A stretch of 21,557 bases of DNA from Ga0074139 sp964515195 (GCA_964515195.1 CAZETK010000059.1:1-21557), one strand, 5' to 3'; counted from the stretch's first letter, positions 1-7,765 are shown. The notes: generated by a model from the sequence alone, not told the origin. Numbers and translations: made by a program.

Positions 1-6
1 CTATTT

Positions 7-38
7 ATTTTCAATATCTTATAATGTATATTGAATAT
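7..38 (+). promoter_or_regulatory. Putative autoregulated promoter/operator of the AbiE operon
   Basis: A perfect -10 hexamer TATAAT lies at 20-25. It is flanked by an inverted repeat, TTCAATAT at 10-17 and ATATTGAA at 28-35. Each half is part of an 11-base near-palindrome: ATTTTCAATAT (7-17) and ATATTGAATAT (28-38, perfect 5-base arms around G). The -35 box would fall at or before the window edge and cannot be judged. AbiEi antitoxins are known to bind inverted repeats in their own promoter and repress it, so this is the expected operator. That this protein binds here is an inference. Confidence 0.55.
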
Positions 39-58
39 GCCGATAGGGAGTTATGGCA

Positions 59-700
59 ATGCAATTTCAACGGATTATCCAAAAAAGAGCAAAAGACCCG
101 ATGTTTACCAAATCGGAAATTGAAGCTTCTTTAAGACGGTATCGTGCCACTAAGGCATCAGTTGCTAATCTCTTAAAGCGAGCTGTTGCAAGACAAGACC
201 TTATCCGCTTGAGAGCTGGCATTTACTGTTTGCCAGAAAAGTTCAGACAGCGCCTTATTTCTCCATTTGAATTATTAAACAAGTTAGATCCCTTTTCTTA
301 TGTAACTGACTTAACAGCCCTAAGTTATCTTAATCTTATTCCTGAGGCTATCGGCTTGATTTCTGCATTTTCTGATAAATCAATTGCGGAGCAGAAGCCT
401 TTTCGTACTGAACTTGGGACTTTTAAGATTACAAAAGTTCCTCGTCACTTTTTGATGTTTGGCGTGGAGAATGTGCACCTTAATGAAGGCATCTCCTATC
501 GTATTGCAACACCATTAAAGGCGATTCTTGACCACGCTTTTATCACACAGAAAGTATGGAGCAATCGCAATGAACTCATTCACGATCTGCGACTGGATGA
601 AGAAAACTATGAATCCATCCATTGGGGCCTGCTAGAAGAGTATAAAGAAAAGTACAATCATCCGTTCATGACCCAAGTTTGCGGGAATCTATGTGAATAA
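59..700 (+). CDS. abiEi: AbiEi-like type IV antitoxin, transcriptional repressor
   Basis: The product is the antitoxin half of an AbiE type IV toxin-antitoxin pair. In this family the antitoxin has an N-terminal winged-helix DNA-binding domain that represses the operon and a C-terminal domain that counters the toxin without stable complex formation. Here the first ~60 residues look like the winged helix (an FTKSEIEASL helix, then VANLLKRAV, then the wing ending RLRAGIYCLPE). The rest carries the family pattern ATPLKAILDHAF at about residues 150-163. ATG 59 is preferred over the in-frame ATG 53 because GGGAG at 46-50 is 8 bases from ATG 59 but only 2 from ATG 53. The gene overlaps the toxin gene by 8 bases. 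Base composition is AT-richer than the genes from 1.6 kb on, which fits horizontal acquisition. Assignment rests on the fold pattern and on the partner gene. Confidence 0.85.
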   Translation: MQFQRIIQKRAKDPMFTKSEIEASLRRYRATKASVANLLKRAVARQDLIRLRAGIYCLPEKFRQRLISPFELLNKLDPFSYVTDLTALSYLNLIPEAIGLISAFSDKSIAEQKPFRTELGTFKITKVPRHFLMFGVENVHLNEGISYRIATPLKAILDHAFITQKVWSNRNELIHDLRLDEENYESIHWGLLEEYKEKYNHPFMTQVCGNLCE

Positions 701-1580
701 TGTCCTAGCAAAAAAAATCCTTGAACAGAAGAATTTGAAAAGAACGGAAGATCAACTTTACATGGAAAACCATTATAAAGAGCTGATCCAACATTGCTTT
801 TTATTTGCTCTTAGTAAGACGGATTTCTTCAGCTACGCGGCTTTCCATGGTGGAACTTGTCTTAGAATTGTTGATAAGATTGATCGATTTTCAGAGGACT
901 TGGATTTTGTTTCCGTCCAGTCTAATACTCCTTCCGAAAAGTTCACAACCCTCTTAAATGAAGCGACTGAAATTATAAAAGAGCTGGGACTTGAAGTGAA
1001 CGTTAAACATAACAATATTAACAATGACGTCCTAAAAGTTTGGGTTAAAGAAGGTTCGCTTGTTAAAAAATTTCTTTCGGAAAACCCGAAGTACGTTCAT
1101 CAGAATGGGAAATCAAGGATAAAAATTGAAATCGATATAGCTCCACCTGCTGGATCGACATTTAGGGAGGTTGGTATTAGCTTCCCTGAAGAATTCAAAA
1201 TAAAAATTCAAGATCATAGTTCTTCATTTTCAGGCAAACTTCACGCAGTGCTCTGTAGGGAGTTCTCCTATGGAGGTCAGTATATTAAAGGGAGAGACTA
1301 TTTCGATTTACACTGGTACTTAGCACAAAAAATTGAACCTAATTATGAGCTTCTTAAAAATGCTCTTTTTAAGGTGGGTCCATACAAGGATCGAAAAATA
1401 GAAATTTCAAAAGAGTGGTTGTATGGAGCGTTAGAAGATAAACTTAAAAAGTTAGACTGGGGACTGGCAAAAAAGGATATGGCAAATTTTCTTTTGGACT
1501 CTCCTTTTGCCTACATTGAAGAAATTTTGGATTCAGATCCCATGATAAACAGGCTGAAAGATAGTTTCGGTAAAATGTAG
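693..1580 (+). CDS. abiEii: AbiEii-like nucleotidyltransferase toxin
   Basis: This is the toxin half of the AbiE pair, a DNA-polymerase-beta-type nucleotidyltransferase of about the usual length (295 residues). Visible motifs: FHGGTCLR near residue 52, followed by RFSEDLDF at 65-72 (the paired acidic metal ligands), a third acidic segment IKIEIDIAPP near 140-149, and the C-terminal family signature with SGKLHAVLCRE and KGRDYFDLHWYL. In characterised relatives the toxin is bacteriostatic or toxic by nucleotidyl transfer (tRNA in the mycobacterial MenT toxins), and AbiE systems can give abortive phage resistance. The start is GTG at 693, inside the antitoxin's last codons. The N-terminal segment before the GGT motif is family-like, which argues against the later ATG at 762. 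Low GC, like its partner. All key residues appear present, so it is probably active. Confidence 0.9.
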   Translation: MNNVLAKKILEQKNLKRTEDQLYMENHYKELIQHCFLFALSKTDFFSYAAFHGGTCLRIVDKIDRFSEDLDFVSVQSNTPSEKFTTLLNEATEIIKELGLEVNVKHNNINNDVLKVWVKEGSLVKKFLSENPKYVHQNGKSRIKIEIDIAPPAGSTFREVGISFPEEFKIKIQDHSSSFSGKLHAVLCREFSYGGQYIKGRDYFDLHWYLAQKIEPNYELLKNALFKVGPYKDRKIEISKEWLYGALEDKLKKLDWGLAKKDMANFLLDSPFAYIEEILDSDPMINRLKDSFGKM

Positions 1581-1615
1581 AAACCTGTCAAACACCTAAC
1601 CCCTATCGGAGAGTC

Positions 1616-1641
1616 GGGCGGCGTGGGGAGTGGGACTGGGG
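1616..1641 (+). other. Candidate G-quadruplex in a convergent spacer
   Basis: Four runs of three or more G (1616-1618, 1625-1628, 1632-1634, 1638-1641) are separated by loops of 6, 3 and 3 bases. This meets the usual G3+N1-7 rule on the plus strand. It fills the 62-base spacer between the stop of the AbiEii gene and the stop of the convergent ttcA gene, so it would lie in the 3' end of the AbiE transcript. Folding is not shown by sequence alone. Confidence 0.45.
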
Positions 1642-1642
1642 T

Positions 1643-2500
1643 TCAAGACTCATCCTGATGTTCCAGCATTTTTTGGGTTTGACCCTTCAAAACTTTGAAG
1701 TTCCAAAGCTTTTGATCCAAAAGCTGACTGGGTTTGATGTTGGAAAGGGCCGTGATAAAGGTTGAGCCCAAATTTGGTATTTCTTTTTCCAGATTCTTAA
1801 TCAATATCTTCATTCGCTTTCGTTTCATTCCATCTTGAGATCCACACAAATTGCAGGGAATTACCGGAAATTTCCAAATCTGTGAAAGCTCAATTAGCTG
1901 CTTTTCAGGAACATAGGCCAAAGGACGAATGATGACATTTCGACCATCATCGCTTCGCAGTTTGGGAGGCATGCTGGCCACATTTCCCGAGTAAAAAAGA
2001 TTCAACAAAGTGGTTTCGATTAAATCATCTCGATGGTGACCTAGAACCATCTTGGTAAAACCATTTTCAAAAGCATAGTCGTATAGGATGGCGCGACGAA
2101 GTCGCGAACACAGCGAACAAAAAGTTCCGTCCTGAATTTTATCAGTTACAATGGAATAAGTGTCCCGCTCTAACACCGTCAGCTTAACACCTAAGGATTC
2201 AATAAAAGATTTAAAAGCGACCACATCAAACCCCGGCTGCTTTTGGTCTAGGATGATGGCTTCTAAATCAAAATTTAGGGCTGCTCGTCTTTTGACCTCT
2301 GTCAGAAGAGCCAAAACGATTGTGGAGTCTTTTCCTCCAGAAACACAGACCAGAATGCGGTCTCCATCCTCTATCATCTGAAAATCAGAACTGGCCCGCA
2401 CAATCTCGCGACGGATATGAGCCGCCAGTGGATGATCAAAATCAACGGGTGAAGCTGTTAGGGTCTGGGAGTGGGGGTTTTCCGTCTGCTCGTGGTTCAT
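1643..2500 (-). CDS. ttcA: TtcA-type tRNA 2-thiocytidine synthetase
   Basis: TtcA thiolates cytidine 32 in tRNA in the cytoplasm, using ATP and an iron-sulfur cluster. Visible in the 285-residue product: PP-loop SGGKDS at 54-59, the first pair CSLC at 128-131 followed by SRLRRAILY, GHHRDD at 154-159, and the second pair PCNLCGSQ with cysteines 216 and 219. These separate TtcA from TilS, which lacks the two CxxC pairs. The open frame runs upstream to 2650, but ATG 2500 is the better start: GAGG lies 9 bases upstream, and the product then matches the usual length (E. coli about 311 residues). This places the start 59 bases inside the MscS-like gene, so the two are probably translated from one message. 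It ends 62 bases from the convergent AbiEii gene. Confidence 0.9.
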   Translation of the reverse strand: MNHEQTENPHSQTLTASPVDFDHPLAAHIRREIVRASSDFQMIEDGDRILVCVSGGKDSTIVLALLTEVKRRAALNFDLEAIILDQKQPGFDVVAFKSFIESLGVKLTVLERDTYSIVTDKIQDGTFCSLCSRLRRAILYDYAFENGFTKMVLGHHRDDLIETTLLNLFYSGNVASMPPKLRSDDGRNVIIRPLAYVPEKQLIELSQIWKFPVIPCNLCGSQDGMKRKRMKILIKNLEKEIPNLGSTFITALSNIKPSQLLDQKLWNFKVLKGQTQKMLEHQDES

Positions 2501-3530
2501 GCCATTCAACCTCAAAACGTTGTTTTGCCACGGCAATGTTGTTCTTTTCAAGGGCTTCCAGGCTTTTTCGTAAAATTTTATCTCCGATGACATTACGCGA
2601 GCCGAAAGAGTCGATGTAATAGATAAGTCGCACCTGGATCCAATTCTCACTTACTTCACTGACAAAGGCCATCGGAGCTGGAATTCCCCGAATTTCAAAA
2701 ATTTCGCTGGCGCACTTTTCCAGAGCATGGATAGCGACCTCAGGGTCACAGCCATGACGAATACGAAAGGTCTGCCACCGAACGATGGGCTGATCCGGAG
2801 GTGAATAATTGCTAAGCTGGGCCTGAGCCATCATTCGATTCGGAAGCGTCACCAACTCATCAGAAACCCCTTGAAGAATTGTGCTTCGCCACGTGATTTC
2901 CTTCACTTGTCCGACAATTTTTTGAGTCCCGGAAACTGTAATTTCCAACCAATCTCCCAATTCATAACAGCGATCGATCTGAAGACTGATTCCCGCAAAC
3001 AAATTTCCCAGGGTGTCTTGCAGCGCCAGACCTAAAATGATGGAAAAGGCGGCCGATGTGGCCAGAAGGGGCCCAAGCTTCACGCCAAAGATCTGTGAAA
3101 TTGACCAAAAAACCACTAATATTGAGAAAATAATAGTAAAGATATTGACGATAATGACGGGCACACCAATTCGTGCCGAGCCCATAAAAAGATACTGCAA
3201 CACCAGAGTCCGGCAGATTTTCACAAAAACAATAGCCCCCCAAATATAAGTCAACAGCGCGATAAAAGGCGTGACTCTTTGCAAGCTATGGCTTTCGTTG
3301 ATGGAGTGCCGTAAAAATAGATAGACTCCTAAAAGAAGACTAAGGACGATAAAGTGCCGAAGCAGATTTCCATAATGTCCTTGCAAGCTCTTGTGCCTTT
3401 CTTCAATCAAATTACGAAGAAAGATTTTATAAAAGATCCAAGTTACAAGGATAAGCCCTCCCAATAATAGGTAGGGCTCGGGCATCAACAGTTCTTCAAG
3501 AGCTTTGGAGTTAATCCATTTGTCGTTCAT
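2442..3530 (-). CDS. MscS-family small-conductance mechanosensitive channel
   Basis: The 362-residue protein is an inner-membrane channel expected to open under membrane tension and release solutes on osmotic down-shock. Four N-terminal membrane segments are visible at about 20-38, 57-75, 85-112 and 120-143. A pore-lining helix (about 150-180) leads into the MscS signature ALQDTLGNLFAGISLQIDR and the beta-domain start YELGDWLEI at about 189-197. The cytoplasmic vestibule domain follows, with TLPNRMMAQAQLSNYS. The size is slightly larger than MscS itself and fits the MscS relatives with extra N-terminal helices. No strong ribosome site precedes ATG 3530. The 3' end contains the ttcA start. The link between channel and tRNA thiolase is probably only transcriptional. 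Confidence 0.88.
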   Translation of the reverse strand: MNDKWINSKALEELLMPEPYLLLGGLILVTWIFYKIFLRNLIEERHKSLQGHYGNLLRHFIVLSLLLGVYLFLRHSINESHSLQRVTPFIALLTYIWGAIVFVKICRTLVLQYLFMGSARIGVPVIIVNIFTIIFSILVVFWSISQIFGVKLGPLLATSAAFSIILGLALQDTLGNLFAGISLQIDRCYELGDWLEITVSGTQKIVGQVKEITWRSTILQGVSDELVTLPNRMMAQAQLSNYSPPDQPIVRWQTFRIRHGCDPEVAIHALEKCASEIFEIRGIPAPMAFVSEVSENWIQVRLIYYIDSFGSRNVIGDKILRKSLEALEKNNIAVAKQRFEVEWHEPRADGKPPLPDPNSFTR

Positions 3531-3738
3531 ACCTGAGCTGAGTGTCCCTGGAACCTATCCTAGTGTCGAGTCCAGTTTTGTAGAGCCATCAATGGACTAG
3601 TGACTCTGTTTGAACAATGAGCCCTCATCATATTGTCACAGCTCGGATAAAGAAATTCCCTGAATCTACAAGGCCAAGATCGAGAAGAGGGCCAGTTCCT
3701 CTCGTGCGCGGTGCCGTCTGGTCCGAAAATAAAAGTCT

Positions 3739-5247
3739 ATGAAAAAACCCCGTCTACTCCTTGCGCTTCTTGTGGTTTCTCTAGTCGGATGTGGACAAGC
3801 TTCTCATCAGAACTCCCGCGCCATTGCAGAACGCCTTGAGGATGGCCTGGAGTGCCAGGACTTTGAGCCGCACTTCTGGCATACGCTTCATGATGCCAGC
3901 TTGAATTCCAAGACCCCCACTTCATGGGAAAGTTTGAAGACTGCCTTTCGCGAGCGAGAGATCCTGGCTAAGAATAAAAATTCACTTAAACTGATCGACA
4001 CACTTGAACGTCACCTGGGAGATTCCTTTTGGGAAAAAACACCTCAACATCAAGTGATGGTTTGGGCCCAGTTAGAGTTAAAACTGGAAGAAAATGAAGG
4101 CTGGCCTGAACTGCAAACTGAGCTGGCAAAATTATTCCAGTCTCAAACTGAGGGCAAAACCAAGTCCTGCGACAAAGGTGCAAACCCACCTCAGCCTCCT
4201 TCGACTCCCGACCAGCCGCAAAACCCTGAAGTACCACTTGAGCCTGAACCGTCTAAACCTCCGATAGATGAACCAAAAGTGACAGGCCCGTCGCAGTGGG
4301 GAGGGCGTTGGGTGATGGCAACGGCCTATCAATCTTGCGAGGCGGTTGAGATGCCTCCGATGAACTCTCAGACTCAGGATGCCTTGGGGATCGCGATCAC
4401 GGGGCGCCATCCAGCGGGTGGTAATATCCGCGAAATCGAGAATCTGTCCCTAGTACAAAAAACTCATCCTTATCTGCGAATTCAAAACAAGGAAGCAGGA
4501 TGCTTCAATGTGGAAGCAAAACCCCTTATTTATGATTTTGGAGGCAAGCCGGCTTATGCTTCCAGCGGAAGTCGCGAACTGGACCTTTTCAAAAATGCGG
4601 GAAGCGGGAGTCAAGAACTGGGAATTGATTGTTCAGGTTTGGTTTTCGCAAGCTTCGGAGTTCAAGGTCTGCGCTTGATACCCCATCAAGATATGACAGC
4701 TGGAACCGTCAGTGGATTTGGTTCCTCCAGTTTGTTATCACCACCTTCCGCGTGGAAATGCGTGGATCGAATCTCCATCGGGCAACAAGACAGTCTGAAG
4801 CCCGGGGATGTGATTTCGGTTCAAGGACATACAATTCTTGTAGATCAAGTGGGGGAGGACCCTTGGGGACTTCGCTTTGCCGCTAATCGGGATCAATGTT
4901 CAACAATCACAGAAGCCCATTTTGATTTTGTCGTTCTTCAAAGCTCTCCCAGCAAGAATGGTGTCGGAATCAACCGCTATATTGCACGGGACTACCTTCA
5001 AGAGTCTTCCAAGATGCGAACGGGATTGATCAAATACGCGCAAAATCACTGTAGAGCTAGGTTTGATCAATCCCCCAGCAAACCTAAATGGAGCGACATC
5101 TCGATCATTCGTCACAAAGGAACTTCCGAGTGCTTGGGACGTCCCTTGACTTTAAAAGCGGAAAGCTGCGTTCAGTCCTGCATGGGAGCGACTCGCCCCA
5201 CAAGTTTGAACCTACTTCTGACGCAACAAGTGTTGCGCGAGCCTTAG
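3739..5247 (+). CDS. Lipoprotein with C-terminal NlpC/P60-like cysteine-peptidase domain
   Basis: The N-terminus is a lipoprotein signal: MKKPRLLLALLVV, then lipobox LVGC with Cys18, so the protein should be lipid-anchored in the envelope. Residues 20-145 form a helical, charged domain I do not recognise. Residues 149-180 are a proline-rich linker. The domain from about 185 on carries GIDCSG (Cys298) and GDVISVQGHTILVDQV (His364), the Cys and His pattern of NlpC/P60-type peptidases, which mostly cut peptidoglycan stem peptides. A peptidoglycan role is an inference, since the family also includes transferases and inactive members. Several extra cysteines (residues 200, 255, 341, 387, 438, 465, 477, 481) suggest disulfides in an exported protein. 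The likely start ATG 3739 has only a weak A-rich upstream site. An exported-protein gene on the same strand follows 94 bases downstream. Confidence 0.72.
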   Translation: MKKPRLLLALLVVSLVGCGQASHQNSRAIAERLEDGLECQDFEPHFWHTLHDASLNSKTPTSWESLKTAFREREILAKNKNSLKLIDTLERHLGDSFWEKTPQHQVMVWAQLELKLEENEGWPELQTELAKLFQSQTEGKTKSCDKGANPPQPPSTPDQPQNPEVPLEPEPSKPPIDEPKVTGPSQWGGRWVMATAYQSCEAVEMPPMNSQTQDALGIAITGRHPAGGNIREIENLSLVQKTHPYLRIQNKEAGCFNVEAKPLIYDFGGKPAYASSGSRELDLFKNAGSGSQELGIDCSGLVFASFGVQGLRLIPHQDMTAGTVSGFGSSSLLSPPSAWKCVDRISIGQQDSLKPGDVISVQGHTILVDQVGEDPWGLRFAANRDQCSTITEAHFDFVVLQSSPSKNGVGINRYIARDYLQESSKMRTGLIKYAQNHCRARFDQSPSKPKWSDISIIRHKGTSECLGRPLTLKAESCVQSCMGATRPTSLNLLLTQQVLREP

Positions 5248-5306
5248 GTCTAGGATTTGAAGTAAACTCATGGAAATTTAGTCGATCCTTCTAGGTAAGA
5301 TCTGTT

Positions 5307-5330
5307 AGTCTATAAGTAAGTCTATAGGCA
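5307..5330 (+). promoter_or_regulatory. Tandem 12-base repeat with a -10-like box
   Basis: AGTCTATAAGTA is followed directly by AGTCTATAGGCA (10 of 12 identical in register, including AGTCTATA twice). TATAAG at 5311-5316 matches the -10 consensus at five of six positions, but no convincing -35 box lies 17 bases upstream. AAAGGA at 5329-5334 is the ribosome site of the next gene. It may be a promoter or a regulator site for the exported-protein gene at 5342. Confidence 0.3.
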
Positions 5331-5341
5331 AAGGATGGTCT

Positions 5342-7192
5342 ATGCGCGGAAAATGGTTTTTAATCGGTCTTTCGACCTTTTCATTGGTTTTTCACCCGAT
5401 GGCTTGGGGCCAGCAACAACAAAACTGGACAGCCGAAGCTCTGAAACAATTTGTTCGTGAAAATCAAAAGGGCAACAAGCCCATTACGGCTAAGCAGTTT
5501 TGGGATAAGAACAAAGGGTATCTCCATCCTTATTGGCAACTCAAACTCAATCACGGCATGCAGCTTCAGAAGAATGATAAGTTGCCCAAAATGGATGTGA
5601 TTCAAGTTAAGGGCCCAAGAGGAACTCAAAGTGCCCGCTTGATGCTGACTCAAAACGGACGAACTATTTCCATGGAGTATATCGGACAAAACGATAAATT
5701 TGTCCGTATTAATAATACGGTTATCAGCTTTCAGGAATTCTACAGCGGGCAAGATATGTTCAAAAAGTTAGCCCGTGATCCTTACTTTGCGGCTGAAATC
5801 AAAAAACTGAAGCAGAAATCTGCTAAACAAAGCATTCTGCCATCCTATGCTTTGTTTAGCAAAATGACTCCTCGCGAGCGGGCCGCCTATTTTGTGAATT
5901 TAAGGTTGTTGATTGAGGCCTCTGAAAAAGTGATCCATGAACGCGTTCAGAAAAAGTACGCAGCCCAAGAGTCTGTTAGTCCGTATTTAGAGATGATTTT
6001 GAATCGAGCCTATGCGGATAAAGTGTGGCTGAATGAGCCTTGTATCGTGGCCGGATATGTCGGCAAGTACATTAAGGACTCGACAGGAACATATTGTGAC
6101 CATAAAGAAGCCATTAGTCCCTTTGCCCAATCCGCATCGGGTGCAGTTCAAAAGAAAGTGGCAACAAAAGTATATGATAACAGTTGCGGCCATGGCCAAC
6201 TTCGCTGTAACCCCTTTATCTTCGGATTTGATCGCGGCCAAGGGTCTCTTTGTATTAAGATTTCCAGAAGTCCGGTTGCAGAATTCCAAAAGGCCACCGC
6301 CACCTGTGATGCTCGATCTCCACTTCCTCTTGGCAACAAAACCGTCTTAGCGAAAAATACAGAAGCTATGATTAAAACCCTCCTTCAACAAGAGGGTAAA
6401 GATGCCAATGAGTTTTTCAAAGAAGGAAAAGTTATCAGCAAAGAAAAATATCAGGAACTGGAAAACACCGTTGTTAAAGACTTCAGTAATTTTATCGAAG
6501 AAGGCATTGGCATTTGCTTCGGGCAAGGAAATATTGATGTCACCAAATTCGGTGAAAAAAACCAGATTTCAGCCTGTCAGACTTTGTACAATCGTAAATT
6601 GGCCTTTATGGAAGGATTCGATAACCTAAAAGGCAAATATGAAGATCCACCATTGCCGGCTCCGGCTCCTCCTGCCGAACCCCCAGCTCCGCCGATTGCG
6701 GGACCTCCCTGTGCTCCAGGCCATGTGCCAGGGCCTGAAGGAAAAGGTTGTGTTCCTGAAGCCGTGCCAGCTCCCATCGCCACATCGGATGTTACAGGAT
6801 GCGGTCCTATGATGGACACCAGCTACGACAATGGAAAACAAATCTGCACTCCGGTTGCAGCTCGTCTTCCTAGTTCAAGCAGTACTGGTCGCTCCAGTCG
6901 GGATCGCGATCGAGATTACAGCTGGTTAATTCCCGTAGTGGGCGGAGTGATCATCACGGCCGGACTCTGGGCCCTTCTCAAACCTAGTAAGGCGAAGCAC
7001 AATCCAAAACCAGCGGACCCTATCGCACCTCCGCCGTTGCCTCCAGTCGAGCCTCCTCCTGTTCAACCTGATCCTGGCGCAGTTCCTCCGATTACGTCCA
7101 TTCCAATAACCCCGGCGTTGCCACCTGGTGCGGCGGAAACGGCCCCCAGTGCTCCAACATTTGACCCTGATGCTGGTGGAGTCACTCGTTAG
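5342..7192 (+). CDS. Exported protein of unknown function with proline-rich tail and membrane segment
   Basis: I do not recognise the family. A signal peptide is clear (MRGKWFLIGLSTFSLVFHPMAWG, cleavage near residue 23-24). Residues ~25-430 form a basic, Lys-rich soluble region with scattered cysteines, including CGHGQLRCNPFIFGF near 280-290. Residues ~437-470 are rich in Pro and Ala and then give PPCAPGHVPGPEGKGC. A Ser/Arg/Asp-rich stretch (SSSSTGRSSRDRDRD) leads into a membrane helix at about 528-546 (WLIPVVGGVIITAGLWALL), then a second proline-rich tail. The helix would tether the protein in the envelope with the final ~65 residues on the other side. ATG 5342 has AAAGGA about 7 bases upstream. 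The next gene starts 18 bases after its stop, so the two are probably cotranscribed. Proline-rich linkers also occur in the lipoprotein upstream, which suggests a shared cell-wall-spanning setting. Confidence 0.6.
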   Translation: MRGKWFLIGLSTFSLVFHPMAWGQQQQNWTAEALKQFVRENQKGNKPITAKQFWDKNKGYLHPYWQLKLNHGMQLQKNDKLPKMDVIQVKGPRGTQSARLMLTQNGRTISMEYIGQNDKFVRINNTVISFQEFYSGQDMFKKLARDPYFAAEIKKLKQKSAKQSILPSYALFSKMTPRERAAYFVNLRLLIEASEKVIHERVQKKYAAQESVSPYLEMILNRAYADKVWLNEPCIVAGYVGKYIKDSTGTYCDHKEAISPFAQSASGAVQKKVATKVYDNSCGHGQLRCNPFIFGFDRGQGSLCIKISRSPVAEFQKATATCDARSPLPLGNKTVLAKNTEAMIKTLLQQEGKDANEFFKEGKVISKEKYQELENTVVKDFSNFIEEGIGICFGQGNIDVTKFGEKNQISACQTLYNRKLAFMEGFDNLKGKYEDPPLPAPAPPAEPPAPPIAGPPCAPGHVPGPEGKGCVPEAVPAPIATSDVTGCGPMMDTSYDNGKQICTPVAARLPSSSSTGRSSRDRDRDYSWLIPVVGGVIITAGLWALLKPSKAKHNPKPADPIAPPPLPPVEPPPVQPDPGAVPPITSIPITPALPPGAAETAPSAPTFDPDAGGVTR

Positions 7193-7210
7193 AAGGGAAA
7201 CAAGGGAACT

Positions 7211-7765
7211 ATGAATATCGATAAGGACACATCAAGAGATATCCCCCGTAAGCCGGTGCCGGTCTTTGACCCGCACCGCTGGTTGATTGATTTTGAACCA
7301 GCTCAAAAAGAACCCAAAAGAGTTCCTCCCGGGGGACGAATTCGCTATCGCTCTCCGAGCGAAATTATGATGTGGAATTTGATCTCTTCGATTGTGGATT
7401 TTCTTTTTGTTTCTATTTTTTATTGTTTATTCCTTTGGGGCGTCAGCCAAGCCATCGGAACTTCAATCCGAGGAACTGTCTTTGGGTTGTGGCAACTTTC
7501 TCCGACGGGAACGGTGCTTTTCTTCTTTAGCTTTCTTTGGGTTTATCATGTCGCGCTACCGGCCCTGGTGACTTATACACTGGGACAGTGGGCCTGTCAG
7601 ATCACTCGGACCCCCCAGGAAATCTCCATGGGTTGGGTGGCTCGATCAACATTTCGATTGATCACTTTGTTTTTAACGGGATTTATCATCCTTCCGCTAT
7701 TTTCATGGGCGTCTGGTGTTGATTTAGAAGGTCAACTTTCCGGTCTTAAAATTTACTCAAAGTAA
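7211..7765 (+). CDS. Integral membrane protein, RDD-like
   Basis: The 184-residue protein has a ~50-residue polar, Pro- and Arg-rich cytoplasmic-looking N-terminus and three hydrophobic segments at about 55-80, 99-122 and 147-167. The first starts with SSIVDFLF, and the second is followed by YTLGQWACQITR. That order (acidic residue in helix 1, TxGx2 motif after helix 2) recalls RDD-family membrane proteins, but the conserved Arg of helix 1 is not evident, so the family call is tentative. A good ribosome site, AAGGGAA, precedes ATG 7211. It lies 18 bases after the exported-protein gene and is likely cotranscribed with it. Its last 9 bases overlap the end of the convergent methyltransferase gene. 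Confidence 0.6.
   Translation: MNIDKDTSRDIPRKPVPVFDPHRWLIDFEPAQKEPKRVPPGGRIRYRSPSEIMMWNLISSIVDFLFVSIFYCLFLWGVSQAIGTSIRGTVFGLWQLSPTGTVLFFFSFLWVYHVALPALVTYTLGQWACQITRTPQEISMGWVARSTFRLITLFLTGFIILPLFSWASGVDLEGQLSGLKIYSK

Noticed and set aside
1630..1660. GGTTCAAGAC-like T-arm suggesting a tRNA
   Set aside because: No acceptor stem, D-arm or anticodon arm can be placed around it, and the right half lies in the ttcA coding sequence.
3569..3598. AGTCCA / TGGACT inverted repeat upstream of the MscS-like gene
   Set aside because: Only six-base arms with an 18-base loop; expected by chance and not linked to a promoter.
5088..5294. Frameshift at the end of the NlpC/P60-like lipoprotein, with an open alternative frame to 5294
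   Set aside because: The main frame keeps cysteines and a family-like composition to near its stop, and the alternative frame has no recognisable feature; no evidence for a shift.
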